This document shows positions 10,412 through 22,401 of a stretch of 64,000 nucleotides of DNA, piece after piece. A program made the translations under genes and the position numbers. Numbering within the stretch: the stretch's first letter is position 1; every line of letters begins with the position of its first letter. Under the pieces are notes generated by a model that ran no database searches, had not been told where the DNA came from, and was given only the letters and a program-made list of their open reading frames with translations. The stretch comes from Camellia lanceoleosa (Eukaryota; Streptophyta; Magnoliopsida; Ericales; Theaceae): contig CM045762.1 in assembly GCA_025200525.1 (NCBI GenBank), positions 74,583,217 through 74,647,216 on the forward strand. Reading direction: 5' to 3'.

Positions 10412-12099
10412 CTAAATCTAAACTACAAAAAAACCAGGCCTAACTGCATTATTAAAATTCTGATTCACAAAATATGCCATTGGATAAGTTTTTCTTTTTA
10501 TTTTTCAAAATTCCTTGATCAGTTCCCCGTTTGAAATTTGCTGTGTTACAGGAACGATATGAATATGGGTGTAGCTATCTGTCCTGAACCTCCTTAAACC
10601 TTTAATCTTACGATATAGTAAGCATTTGAAGACTAGACTATCAAGTTTTGGGCTCGTGGGTCCATCATAAGCTTCACATCCATGATTTTCGGATCATTGC
10701 ATCCTTTACATATTTATGTACAAATCATATTTGAAAGCAATTATATTAAATTAATAAAGCATAATCATATAATTTCAATGTATTATTTTTAAAAAATGAA
10801 TGATAAATATGATTTTAAAAATACACCATCCTTTTTTAAGAATAAATACATTGAAATAATGTGGCTATATTATCAGATTAATATGATTTTCAATGAAACT
10901 ATACATAAGTATTTAAAAATAAATAATTTTGATCATTAAAACGTAACTTGTTCTCAGCCCATAAATCCAAAATTAGCTGAGTATATAGCATTGGAGACAA
11001 TTCAACTTTATGAGTATATGTAGGTGGGCATATTTTGAACATTTATTTATGGTTCTTGTTAACATGTTAAGAATGTAATTAGTAATACTACTTCCACTTG
11101 TATGGGAAATATAAATTACTGGTAGAAATATTAATGTAAAATACAAGTAAAAATAAATATGGTGATTTTTAAAAATTAGATATTTTTTTTGCATAAATAA
11201 AAATTCTTTGGAATAAAAAAAATTAATATGTTCTTAAATAAAAGACAGAAAACTAATATTTTATTATAAATAAAAAAAATTATAAATCACATAAAGTAAT
11301 AGTACTTTCTTCATTGGGAAGCCAAAACACTTCCTTCAAATGCATTGATTAATCTCACTTACAATTAGATTTCTATCTATTGATGCCATAATATTATAAC
11401 CAAAAAATAATGAAATCAATCAATCCACTAATGCTATAATATTACAACAAAAAATAAAAATAAAAATACATTTCAATTTATTTCAAAAGATAATAAATCA
11501 AATAAATAAAAATCCTTTATTTAGAATTATATAATCAGCATATGTGTTGAAAATTAATAAATAAATAAATTATATTTATAATAAAATAAAATAATGGAAG
11601 AGAATTAAGCGGTGAAATTGAGAGAAATGGAAAGGGGTCTTTTGGTCTCTACGTAAAAACAAACTCTTTGATTCTAACCGCTTTAAAAGTTTCTACTATT
11701 TTTTATACAAATAAGAGTAATTATGCTTATTTAAGGTTTTCTTAACATAGGTCCTTAAGAATTCTAAAAAGTAAACAATTCGGATTACCAAAATGGGTCT
11801 CACAATGGGTTTACCAAGCCTAAACACTCTTTCAACTTGAGATAACAACTTAAAATAAATCAAATCCTTAGTAAAAGCCTTTATTTATATCTTATAATGT
11901 AATACTTATCATTAATGTTATTAATATTTAGAAATGTACTTTAAATTAAATAAATTTCAAGCTCAAAATGCAATTTTTTTTTTCTTTTTAAAATTAACTT
12001 GAGAGATTAAAAGTTTTTATTGTTACAAATGAATTTTTTTTAATATTACATTGTGTAAACAATATTTCAAACCTTCAAGTGCCTACGCATTTCAGGCCT
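10412..12099. other. AT-rich intergenic DNA
   Basis: No gene, RNA or clear repeat seen. Scattered AAATAAAT-type low-complexity sequence occurs around 11450-11600. Confidence 0.55.
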
Positions 12100-12545
12100 T
12101 CACATATATATAATAGTATAGATATAGGATCAAATCTCTCCGGTTCACATAGTAGATTGGACCGTATTGTTCGGGTCTATGGGACATATCATGAGTCCTA
12201 TTTGGATAATTCAAACAGTGCACTGTATACAGTTCGTCGACTATTTCATTCTTGAAAAAAAAAATCATGTTAATCGGATATCGATAACTACTTGATTGAA
12301 TCAAACTTTTGTCCATAACTTCTTTTTTTAAATTATTTACCGTTTACAGAAATAGGATTTGATCAAGTGGCTATCGGTATCCGATTAACATGATTTTTTA
12401 CAAGAATAAAATATTCGACGAAGTCTACACATTAAAACGGTTCAAATTATCGAAACAGAACCTATGGTGGACCCCCACGAGCCCAACAACATGTTCCAAT
12501 CCAATCTCAAACTTGAGAGAAAGCCTACCCACAGATATAGATATG
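12100..12545. mobile_element. Foldback element (about 445 bp)
   Basis: The arms pair over roughly 190 bp each. The clearest block is 12245-12295 (...ATCATGTTAATCGGATATCG...) against 12362-12412 (CGGTATCCGATTAACATGAT...). Pairing continues outward through the TTGGATAATTC / AATTATCGAAAC and GATTGGA / TCCAATC segments. The exact ends are uncertain. It resembles the larger foldback at 42246-42627 in layout. Confidence 0.6.
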
Positions 12546-12584
12546 GTGTGCACACCTTTAAGGGTGCATACCATATGCACCGTA
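12546..12584. mobile_element. Left piece of a MITE split by an LTR retrotransposon
   Basis: GTGTGCACACC...GGTGCATACCATATGCACCGTA continues after the LTR element at 16755 with CATAAAATGCATAATTTTAC. The joined left end pairs with the inverted right end at about 16920-17000. Confidence 0.6.
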
Positions 12585-14467
12585 TGTCACGACCCGCTCC
12601 CCGTACCCAAGGGTTAAGTATCGTGATGGCCAATAACTAAGGTTACCTCCGACCAATTCATAAACAAATCAATAAACGCGAGCGGAAGTAATATTTAAAT
12701 AAGGGTACCAAAATAATCATCGGAACTTCTATTTTTATTACAAAATTATATTGACCAAAAATGTCGTTATTTACATAGAGAAATATCATAAAAAAAATAC
12801 TGTGTGTGTGTCTATTCCGCAGCCCCGCATCTTAGACTTTCCAAAGCTATTTCTTGAAAATTGGTAAACAACTATAAGCACATGGCAGAGTAAGAAATAT
12901 TATACCAAGAGTATAAGGGACACGAAATAACCATGGATCGTTAGTTAGGCCAAAACATTTATATAAACAGATCATTTGAGTAACAGAAATCATTTGACAA
13001 ATAATCCTTTAAGTAATAAAACTGAGATTCTGCTTTGTCAGAATAAATAATCTTTTATTGGTAACCAAATCATTTAAGTAGCAGAACTGAAAGACATAAG
13101 TTATGTAACCACAACCACGGTACAGAACAGAACAGAACAAAACAGAGGGCACAGAAGTGACAGTCAGAACAGAGGTACGGATTCAAGAGGTGGCTCGTAC
13201 GGATTCTAGAGGTGGCTCCCACAATAGTGTAGCACTTAGTTCCGCACAGCACTTTGGTTCGCACAAAACAGAGGTCAATGGATCCATGACAAACAGAGGA
13301 CCACAAAGTGGTCAAACAGAGGCCAATGGTTATTTAAGTCCCCCAAGGCGTGGGACTCCCGTGGTGGTACTTACAAAACATAATTGTTTATAAGGTCATA
13401 GTCAAATATTCTTTAAAATATAAACAAATATATCCATGGGTTTCCTTTTAAGCAAATAGGGTTCAGAAACAAAACCACGTAACTGAAACATTTATAAAAT
13501 ATAACTTTATTAAAAACATAACTTATATAAAACAGATTTTGATAAGTCAAAACATAAGTAAAATATATTTTGGTGACTCAAGGTATAATATAACTCACCT
13601 TAACTTTAATACCTTACTCTTCCTTTTTACTATCAAAGACCCTTTCAACTTCCATTATTCTTTCTTTTCTTTTCTCTCTTTTCTTTCTCTTTTTCCTTCT
13701 CTTTCCTTTTCTTTCTCTCTTTTCTTCTTTCATTTCCTTTCCGTTTCTTTCCTCACGGTGATCAACGCCTCCTTAAATAGGGAGGAGGAAGCACAGGCGC
13801 TCAACACGTGGCAGATTTCAATAATAATTATAAAAATTTATTCTTATCTTAATAGATATTTAAGATAATTATCTTTTGACTCAATATTTTAATATAATTA
13901 TATAAATAACTTAATTTCTAATTAAATGACATTTTATCATATACTAATATAAAATTAAATATTTATTTTAGTACCACACACATTATTATTATTATTTATT
14001 TTATCTATATTATTATTATTTATATTTTGACCCCTAAACTTTTAATAATTATATTATTTTACCAAATTACACATAATAATATATAGGGGTACTTACCAAT
14101 TAGTCCTATTCACTAGACTTATTTACCTACAGGTCCTAATTAATAAATTTAACACTATAAAAATAAGAGAGTGATAAATTTATCACTAAAAAATTATTCA
14201 TAAAAAAAGAGACTGATAAATTTATCACTATAAAATTATTCATAAAAAAAAAACTGATAAAATTTGTCTTTATCACTTAATAAATTATATCAAATAGGAT
14301 TTAATGGGTAATAAGTCTCAAAGTAGGACCTATTGGGTAATAAGTCTCTCAAGTAGGACCTATTGGTAGTTTACCCTAATATATATAATAAATAATATAT
14401 TTTCTGAACATAACTTAATAATATTAGTATAAATTCTATAGCATAATTAAAAATCTGGGATGTTACA
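12585..14467 (-). repeat. 3' LTR of the non-autonomous element, carrying a MITE
   Basis: It is 1883 bp, some 300 bp longer than its partner because of the MITE at 14084-14378. Apart from this the two LTRs differ by only scattered substitutions, so the element is fairly young. On the minus strand a CTATTTAAGG box (13771-13782) is a TATA candidate, with a CACGTG word beside it near 13805. A long pyrimidine tract (13645-13750) follows. Confidence 0.88.
14084..14378. mobile_element. MITE inserted in one LTR only (295 bp)
   Basis: The ends are TAGGGGTACTTACCAATTAG and, reverse-complemented, TAGGGTAAACTACCAATAGG. The partner LTR shows the empty site (around 16660-16680). Comparing the two gives an atata target duplication, though the AT-rich site leaves it slightly ambiguous. 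Inside are repeated GATAAATTTATCACTA blocks and two copies of GGACCTATTGG. Confidence 0.85.
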
Positions 14468-14485
14468 ATCTTCCCCCCTTTTAAA
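14468..14485 (-). other. Polypurine tract
   Basis: On the minus strand AAAAGGGGGGAAGAT lies directly against the 3' LTR start TGTAACATCC. This is where plus-strand DNA synthesis would begin. Confidence 0.82.
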
Positions 14486-15156
14486 AATTTCGTCCTCGAA
14501 ATTTGTCATGTGTAAGTTATCCGCTGCGCACTCTGATAAATATATATTAGCTGATTAATCTGATAGAAATAGTTCCTCAAAAAAAAATTTTATCAAAAAT
14601 AACTTACTGTCGAGTTGTCAAAAATTGATTTGGGTCAAAATAAGAAATAATGAGCGATTTTAAAAAAAAATTTTCACACGTTTTGTTTATAAGAAAAATA
14701 AATAAAAATGAGAATACAAAGACAGAATTACATGCAAAAATTGAAAAATTTGAGATGAACTCTTCATTGATGGAAAATAGTTTCAAAATTAGTATCTTTA
14801 TAATGTGAACCCAGTTTTTAAAAACATAAAAAAAAACATCAAAATAATAAATAAAAAAAATTTTATACTAAATTGGAAATTCCATATATTTAATTATATT
14901 ATAATTTTGGTAGGTGTTTGAATCCGACATTCTTATTTCTTGCCCTTCTTGACCATAAAAAATATAAATTATAGCGAATATCTTCACAAATTAGGCACAC
15001 TAAAAAAAATTTATTATATCTATATAACCATATAAAATTATAATATAATTAAATCGGCGAACAAAATATAATAATTCGGTACTAATTACATGATATCCTA
15101 CTTTTTAAATGTGCATGTGTCCTATGCTCCAATGATTTTTTTTTTTATAAACCATT
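14486..15156 (-). other. Short internal region without coding capacity
   Basis: AT-rich. The longest frame (about 60 codons, 14786-14604 minus) shows no gag or pol similarity. Confidence 0.75.
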
Positions 15157-15168
15157 GCTCTGATACCA
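15157..15168 (-). other. Primer-binding site (initiator Met tRNA type)
   Basis: TGGTATCAGAGC on the minus strand, two bases inside the LTR start at 15171. Confidence 0.88.
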
Positions 15169-15170
15169 TT

Positions 15171-16754
15171 TGTCACGACCCGCTCCCCGTACCCAAGGGT
15201 TAAGTATCGTGATGGCCAGTAACTAAGGTTACCTCCGACCAATTCATAAACAAATCAATAAACGTGAGCGGAAGTAATATTTAAATAAGTGTACCAAAAT
15301 AATCATCGGAGCTTCTATTTTTATTACAAAATTATATTGACCAAAAATGTCGTTATTTACATAGAGAAATATCATAAAAAAAATACTGTGTGTGTGTCTA
15401 TTCCGCAGCCCCGCATCTTAGACTTTCCAAAACTATTTCCTGAAAATTGGTAAACAACTATAAGTACATGGCAGAGTAAGAAATATTATACCAAGAGTAT
15501 AAGGGACACGAAATAACCATGGATCGTTAGTTAGGCCAAAACATTTATATAAACAGATCATTTGAGTAACAGAAATCATTTGACAAATAATCCTTTAAGT
15601 AATAAAACTGAGATTCTGCTTTGTCAGAATAAATAATCTTTTATTGGTAACCAAATCATTTAAGTAGCAGAACTGAAAGACATAAGTTATGTAACCACAA
15701 CCACGGTACAGAACAGAACAGAACAAAACAGAGGGCACATAAGTGACAGTCAGAACAGAGGTACGGATTCAAGAGGTGGCTCGTACGGATTCTAGAGGTG
15801 GCTCCCACAATAGTGTAGCACTTAGTTCCGCATAGCACTTTGGTCCGCACAAAACAGAGGTCAATGGATCCATGACAAACAGAGGACCACAAAGTGGTCA
15901 AACAGAGGCCAATGGTTATTTAAGTCCCCCAAGGCGTGGGACTCCCGTGGTGGTACTTACAAAACATAATTGTTTATAAGGTCATAGTCAAATATTTTTT
16001 AAAATATAAACAAATATATCCATGAGTTTCCTTTTAAGCAAATAGGGTTCAGAAACAAAACCACGTAACTGAAACCTTTATAAAACATAACTTTATTAAA
16101 GACATAACTTATATAAAACAAATTTTGGTAAGTCAAAACATATGTAAAATATATTTTGGTGACTCAAGGTATAATATAACTCACCTTAACTTTAATACCT
16201 TACTCTTCCTTTTTACAATCAAAGACCCTTTCAACTTCTATTATTCTTTCTTTTCTTTTCTCTCTTTTCTTTCTCTTTTTCCTTCTCTTTCCTTTTCTTT
16301 CTCTCTTTTCTTCTTTCATTTCCTTTCCGTTTCTTTCCTCACGGTGATCAACGCCTCCTTAAATTGGGAGGAGGAAACACAGGCGCTCAACACGTGACAG
16401 ATTTCAATAATAATTATAAAGATTTATTCTTATCTTAATAGATATTTAAGATAATTATCTTTTGATCTAATATTTTAATATAATTATATAAATAACTTAA
16501 TTTCTAATTAAATGACATTTTATCATATACTAATATAAAATTAAATATTTATTTTAGTACCACACTCATTATTATTATTATTTATTTTATCTATATTATT
16601 ATTATTTATATTTTGATCCCTAAACTTTTAATAATTATATTATTTTACCAAATTACACATAATAATATATATAATAAATAATATATTTTCTGAACTGAAA
16701 TTAAATAATATTAGTAAAAATTCTATAGCATAATTAAAAATCTGGAATGTTACA
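15171..16754 (-). repeat. 5' LTR of the non-autonomous element
   Basis: 1584 bp and MITE-free. The TATA candidate of the other LTR is changed here (CAATTTAAGG), so its promoter may be weaker. Confidence 0.9.
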
Positions 16755-17005
16755 CCGTACCATAAAATGCATAATTTTACAATAAAACTTTGCAACATCA
16801 ATCATAAAATACTTAATCCATCAAAAATTAACATTAAAAAATGTCGTAACCAAGTCACAAATTTTTGCAATATCAATTTCAAAATTTTAGACACTTTGTT
16901 ATACTAATTATGACAAGATTACGTATTTTGTGATTCATGTTACGAAATTTTATAGTAAAATTAGACGGTAAAGTGCATATGAGGTGCACACTATAAGATT
17001 TCCCT
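16755..17005. mobile_element. Right piece of the split MITE
   Basis: It continues the sequence broken at 12584 and ends in an inverted copy (GTGCATATGAGGTGCACAC). About 85 bp of the two ends pair, including ATAAAACTTTGCAACATCAAT against the reverse complement of the 16920-16970 segment. Confidence 0.6.
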
Positions 17006-17079
17006 AACGAATATAGCAAGAAAGAGATGGAGGGTAGAGATCAACCATCAATCTTTAAGATCTTTGAAGATGGCGAAGT

Positions 17080-17700
17080 CACTATAGGGAATTACACTTT
17101 TAGCTACCAAATTTTTAATCACTGAAGGCTATTTTTTAATCGTCGAAAGTCAAGGCAACTAAAGTTTTTTGTCGCACACTTAGTCGCCGAAACCTTGTCG
17201 GTGATAGTCAATGGCGACTAAATTTATGTTGGTTGCTAATTATTCTATCATCATCGGCTACTAAAACGAACTTAGTCGCCAATGGCCACTTTTTGGCGAT
17301 GAAAGATTTAATCACCAAAAGTAATCAAATTAATATGAAATTCTCTTTCAGCAACTAAAATATTTAGTCACCATTTTATGTCATCATTAGCCACCAAATA
17401 GTTTAGTTGCCATTATGCTTGACGACTAAATATTTTAGTTGCCAAAAGACTGGATATTTTCATTTCATTGTATTTTACGACCAAAAATTTTAGTTGCCGA
17501 AAGATGCCATGTTCTTTCGTGACTAAAATATTTAGTTGGCAATAGTTTCTTCCCTTATCTTGATTTGTTTTGGCTACTAACTATTTGGTCACAAAAAATC
17601 TTCTTCTTTTTTTTTGCTACTAAATATTTAGTTACCAAAAACCTTTACTTGCATTTTTGGCTACCAAATATTTAGTCGCGAAAACTCTATAATCTATTTT
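17080..17700 (+). mobile_element. 5' terminus of a second CACTA element, with subterminal repeats
   Basis: CACTATAGGGAATTACAC at 17080 is a CACTA-type end, preceded by agt as the possible 3-bp duplication. From about 17098 to 17690 there are more than fifteen copies, in both orientations, of a motif related to TTTAGTCGCCAAAA / TTTTGGCGACTAAA. This density is typical of CACTA subterminal regions. No transposase is seen downstream and the opposite terminus is not found, so the element is probably deleted or non-autonomous. Confidence 0.8.
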
Positions 17701-17989
17701 TTTGATTAATTTATTTACCATCTGTATTTATTTTATTATTAGTACAACCTAAAATAATCCATATACTGATTATATTATCAATCATTCCACAACATGCTTA
17801 CATTTCATTTTCAACCATCCAAAAAATTCACATTTAACATTAAATTTCAAATGCAATAGAAATTCCATACAAACCAAGTATAATCCAACCTCAAAAATGT
17901 AATTCCATACAGAACAAAGGATTAAACAAAAATCATGCCCTCTATACACAAAAAATTAATGTCCACAATATCATGTCAAAAGTTAATCT

Positions 17990-18100
17990 ATACCACACCA
18001 AAAACTAATTTGTACCACGCCAAAAGGTAATCTATATCACGCAAAAAAAGTAATCTGTACCGCGCCAAAAAAGTAATCTGTATGAACAATAGTAATTTGT
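17990..18100. repeat. Short tandem repeat, about 25-30 bp unit
   Basis: Four consecutive variants of CGCGCCAAAAAAGTAATCTGTAC. They probably belong to the CACTA element starting at 17080. Confidence 0.7.
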
Positions 18101-18354
18101 AGACTAAAAACAATGTCCTCTGTACTTGTCAAAAAAAAGGTCATGATCATATCCACAATTCCATGCAAAAAACCATCTATAAAAATAAAATTAATTATTA
18201 GTATTGACTGAATATTGACATATTTAAAATTATAAAAAAAAAAAAAATCATATAAATCTCAAATGAAATTAATTTTTTCAAATTAATCATTATTTTTGCA
18301 TACTCAATTGCATATAAAAGAAAATTATGCAAAACTTGAACGCAAATTATTTTT

Positions 18355-19025
18355 GAGCCCCGAACGCCGTTTCTGACAAAGTTGAAAGTGTTTGCGATCC
18401 TAACTCCCAACTTACGTGTCCGATTTACGTACTGTTTGTCTTCACATATCATATTTGGCACGGGGAAGCTGTCCGTTATATCCTAAAAGTAGTTGGGGCA
18501 CTATTTTGCATTTTCGCTTGCCAAATGCCCTTTTTCCGACTAAGTGTAAGGTATTTTCGACTCTAACTCCCAATCTACGTGTCCTATTTACGTACCATTA
18601 GTTCTCACAATTCATTTTTGGCACGAGGAAGCTGCCCGTTATATCCCAACAGTGGCTGGAGGGCTATTTCGCATTTTCGGCCCTGAACGCCTTTTTTCGA
18701 CCCTGAACACCTTTTTTCGACTAAGTTTAAAGCGTTTTCAACTCTAACTCATAATTTACGTGTCCTATTTACGTACCATCTATTGTCTCATGTCATTTTT
18801 GGCGCACGTAAGCTGCTCGTTACATTCCAACAATGGTTAGGGGGCTGTTTTGCATTTTCGCCTCCTGAACCCCATTTTTCGACTAAGTTTAACACGTTTT
18901 CAACTCTAACTCTCAATTTGCATATCCTATTTACGTACCATCAGTTCTCATAGGTCATTCTTGGTGCAAAGAAGCTGCCCGTTATATCCCAATAGTAGTT
19001 TGGGGGCTGTTTTGCAATTTCACAA
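18355..19025. repeat. 163-bp tandem repeat, four copies
   Basis: The landmark TTACGTGTCCTATTTACGTAC occurs near 18411, 18574, 18756 and 18919. Spacings are about 163, 182 and 163 bp; the longer one carries an extra small duplication of the CGACCCTGAACxCC segment. Each unit also carries a GGCACxxGGAAGCTGCCCGTTATATCC block. No long frame is conserved, so this is non-coding and likely the CACTA interior. Confidence 0.88.
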
Positions 19026-19483
19026 ATTGTAGTTTTTCATGATGCTGCACCTCTAGCAACTCCTGTCCCACATAATGTTTTATATAACCCATGTATTAAT
19101 CAAAAAAGAGGATCCTTCTACAGTTTTAAAAAAATATAAGGAAAAAAGATGATCTAATAAAAAGAAAGAAACATAAAGAGACAACCTCACACTAAATTGC
19201 ACTAAATTATACTTGAAAACTTTTTTAAACAACTAAAAAAGCTTAAGGGGTTGATGGGTAATGGATTATAGCAACTCAAGCTTGTATTTTCATGATGAAA
19301 GATGAAGCAATCAAGAGATGGAAGAGAGGTCAAAGTACACAGCAGAAACAAAAAGAGTGGCTACTACCTTTCTTTTCTTTGTAGGCTCGAATAATACAAA
19401 TGAAGCTAAGTCCAAGACCTAAAGAGGCAACCGCATCAATGCCAAGAGAGAGAGACTCTAGCAACAAAATAACAAGAAAAAAT
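19026..19483. other. No gene seen
   Basis: AT-rich sequence without recognisable features. The right end of the CACTA element was looked for here and not found. Confidence 0.5.
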
Positions 19484-20550
19484 AGGGTAAATTACACTTT
19501 AACCCCTTGTGGTTTATCCAAAAAATATGAAGCCCTTCTATAATTTCATTTATAACACTTAAATCTCTTGAACTTCTTATCATAGTGCAATTTCAGACGA
19601 ATCCATTTGTTTTAACAAAGTTTGTTATACAACCATAAAACCAAAATTCCCCCCCCCCTCCCCCTCAACCTCAACCATACTTGATAATTCGTTACCTTCT
19701 TCTTCTTCCCAAGTTTTTTGAAAACTAGAGACGTTGGTTCTCTCTCTAAAATGCTAATGATTTCCTCTCTCTAACTTATCTCCCTGATTTCTGTATCTTT
19801 CACTTTCATTTTTGTTTCATTATTTTTCTAAAATCTATATCTATGATTCTCTTAACTCAAATAAAGTTAACCCTAAAATTAAAATTTATGTCTATCATTC
19901 TTTACCATGGCAACCATCATCATCTTTCATTTTCTCTTTATCACTGCAGACACACATACGTTATATATATAGGCATACCCAATTAACTAAGCCAAAACCC
20001 AAATTGTAGTGGTGGCTACCACTATGAGTGCCTTGAGAAGGGAATGTAGTGGGTGTTGGTTAAGTGGAGGAGATGGGATGAGCTCAGTAGGTATTTGTAA
20101 CTATGAATTATTTGTTTGGATCTAAATTCTAGACAGAGATATGAGTGTTTGGGTCTAAATTCTAGAGAGATAGAGATGAAATTCTAGAGAGAGAGAGAGA
20201 TGAGTATTTATTGGGTCTAAATTCTAGAAAGAGAGATATGTATTTGATAATGGTATGAGAGGTGTGTGGTTTGCCATGGGATGAGAAAGAAATGAGAGAA
20301 AAAAAAGAAGAGGAAAATAATATATAAAAATTAAAGAAAAATAGGAGAGAATATTCTAGTTTGTAATGGCATTAAGAAGAAAATTAGGGGAAAAAATAAG
20401 GGTAATTTAGATTTTTTACAAGTCATATTACCTTTGTCCGAAATTACACTTTGATATAAAATTTAGGAAATTTAAATGTTACAAATAAAATTATAGAAGG
20501 ATTTCATATTTTTTAAATAAACCACAAAGAGTTAAAGTATGTTAATAAGA
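19484..20550. mobile_element. Foldback/MULE-like element with about 120-bp inverted ends
   Basis: The left end (from GGGTAAATTACACTTTAACC) is matched in inverted orientation by 20420-20545, including the TTTGTGGTTTAT, AAAATATGAA, CCTTCTATAATTT and GTAATTTCGGAC blocks. The 830 bp between holds a C run (19650-19662), repeated AATTCTAGAGAGAGAGA (20130-20240) and a more mixed-composition core that could be captured genomic DNA. No transposase. Long inverted ends suggest the Mutator-like superfamily, but no 9-bp duplication could be fixed. Confidence 0.65.
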
Positions 20551-21082
20551 CTCAATAGTGCTGACCCTCAAGGTCGGACATCATGGGAAAATGAGAAAGG
20601 AATAGTTTCCTTGCAATTTCTTATAGTCATATTTTATTGTTTAAGATAGGGTAATTACATTTTGTTTTTTTATTTTATTTTATATTTGGTAATTTTTCAC
20701 TCTGGTTTTTAATTTTTTATTTATTTATTTTGGTCCTTTATGTTTTAAGTCTTTTTCAATTCACACAAAAAATTAATTTATATTCAAAATTAGATATAAA
20801 ATGACACATTAATAACCACGTGACATAAAAATTTTATTATACATAACTTATACCTCTAATATAAATTTAAATCATAACATAATAAATACTCATCCCATTA
20901 CTAAGAAAATTGCAAGCTTATCTCAGAAAAATGTATCATCCCATTACTTTTTTTTGTTGTTGTACAGACAGATCTCTTGCAAGTTTATCTCAATTCATGC
21001 TTTGGTGAATGCATTTTACAAGTTCTTTAAATAAAGGTAACTTCTGCCTACTTTAATCTTCAATTTTTATTTTCATCAACTA
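20551..21082. other. AT-rich DNA, no gene seen
   Basis: GGGTAATTACATTTTG at 20648 looks like the end of another MITE, but no partner end was found. Confidence 0.4.
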
Positions 21083-22401
21083 TGTTAAAGCATATTTAGA
21101 ATATATTATTTTACATATTTATTAGGTTTTTATATTTCTATAGGTTTTCTTATTCTCATAGTTTCTTAATTAGCACTCCATATAAGTCTTTTATAAACCT
21201 ACTGTAATTCAATACAACAATAGTATACATCATTATTCAATATACAGATATTCTCTTCTCTCTCTCTCTCTCCATCTTCTTTTCTTTTCTCTCTCTCTTT
21301 ATACAATTATCTTAATATAGTATCAGAACTATAAGATGTAGCCTATCTTTCTAGTTCATCGGCGAGCTGCCGATTGACGACCTTGCATTCGCTGCCTACT
21401 GGAGTTTCAACACATACCGGTCTTAATCCCAATCTCCAGCAGCCAATCGACCACCACCTCTACTGTTGGCATCAAATTTCAATCTTCCGTTCGTCCAATC
21501 TAGATCTAAATCAGAATCAAAATTCATTTATTTATTTTTTGTGCTTCTGCACTCTTTCTCAGTTCTCTCCCTTTCAACCTCAAATAGGTTACTATCTTAA
21601 AACCTATTTGAGTTTGAGGGGGGATAATATATCTACATTATGGTGAGCATGGTGATACACCATGTGAACTATCCAAGCTATCCCTTGGCGCATTACCTAA
21701 GTTGCCCCGTGACACACCATGTTATAAGCCGCCCTCTAGCGCACTCTTTCATCTGTTACCATTGCCGATCAACACCACGTCATAAGTTACGTGTATGACA
21801 CGTTTGTTGGTTCAACATTCATTCCTTTTTAAGCGCCTCTCAAGGCCCATTACATCAGTCGTTTGCAAAGGCCCCTCTCACGGTGAGCACACAGTTCAAA
21901 ATCGCCCATAGCAGGCCCTTATCATTTGACCTAGCAGTAGACTCTTCTCAATTGCCCTTAGCAAACTCTTATTGTTTGCTCTAGTAGCACACTCTTCTTA
22001 ATCACCCCTAGCAGATTCTTTCATTTTCCCTAACAGTAGACTCTTCTCAATCACCGTTAACAGATTCTTATCATTTGCCTTAGTAGCAAATAGTTCTCAG
22101 TCGTCCCTAGAAGGCTTTTTCGTTTGTCGTACCCAACAAACTGTTTTATTTTTTGTTTTGTTCTTTCAAACTCAAGTTAATTTATCCACTTGAGTTTGAA
22201 GAGGGCTGTTAAAGTATATCTAAAATATATTATTTGTTAGGTTTTCAAATTTCTATAAGTCATTAGCACTCCATATAAGTCCTATATATGTCACCTATTG
22301 TAATAGTTCAATACAACAATATTATACAACATTATTCAATATACATATATTCTCTTTTCTTTCTCTTTTCTCTTCTCTCTCTTTATATAATTATCTTAAC
22401 A
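21083..22401 (+). mobile_element. Short LTR retrotransposon lacking gag-pol (1.3 kb)
   Basis: Direct repeats 21083-21316 and 22208-22401, both beginning TGTTAAAG, enclose 890 bp. After the left repeat comes TAGTATCAGAAC, a diverged tRNA-Met PBS. Before the right repeat TTGAAGAGGGC is the polypurine tract. A second PPT-like GTTTGAGGGGGGAT at 21610 suggests an internal rearrangement. The internal part has a 90-codon frame with no domain and a run of related CTAGCAGxAGACTCTTCTCAATC units (21920-22120). The short AT-rich LTR with a CT tract and this PPT context look like Ty1/copia. No clean target duplication (aacta versus aagca). Confidence 0.78.

Larger units (their letters stand above)
12585..16754 (-). 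mobile_element. Non-autonomous LTR retrotransposon (4.2 kb, no coding region)
   Basis: Two LTRs (12585-14467 and 15171-16754) start TGTCACGACC and end TGTTACA. They enclose only 703 bp. Flanks are a perfect 5-bp duplication, ccgta (12580-12584 and 16755-16759). A tRNA-Met PBS (TGGTATCAGAGC on the minus strand, 15157-15168) and a polypurine tract show a complete minus-strand element with every cis signal needed for transposition and no gag or pol. It must have been mobilised in trans. LTR style and PBS match the chromovirus-like elements elsewhere in the window, so one of these families is a plausible helper (inference). Confidence 0.9.

Noticed and set aside
13539..13868. Plus-strand Phe/Ser-rich frames here and at 16125-16397
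   Set aside because: They are two copies of the LTR pyrimidine tract and run against the direction of the element; composition alone explains them.
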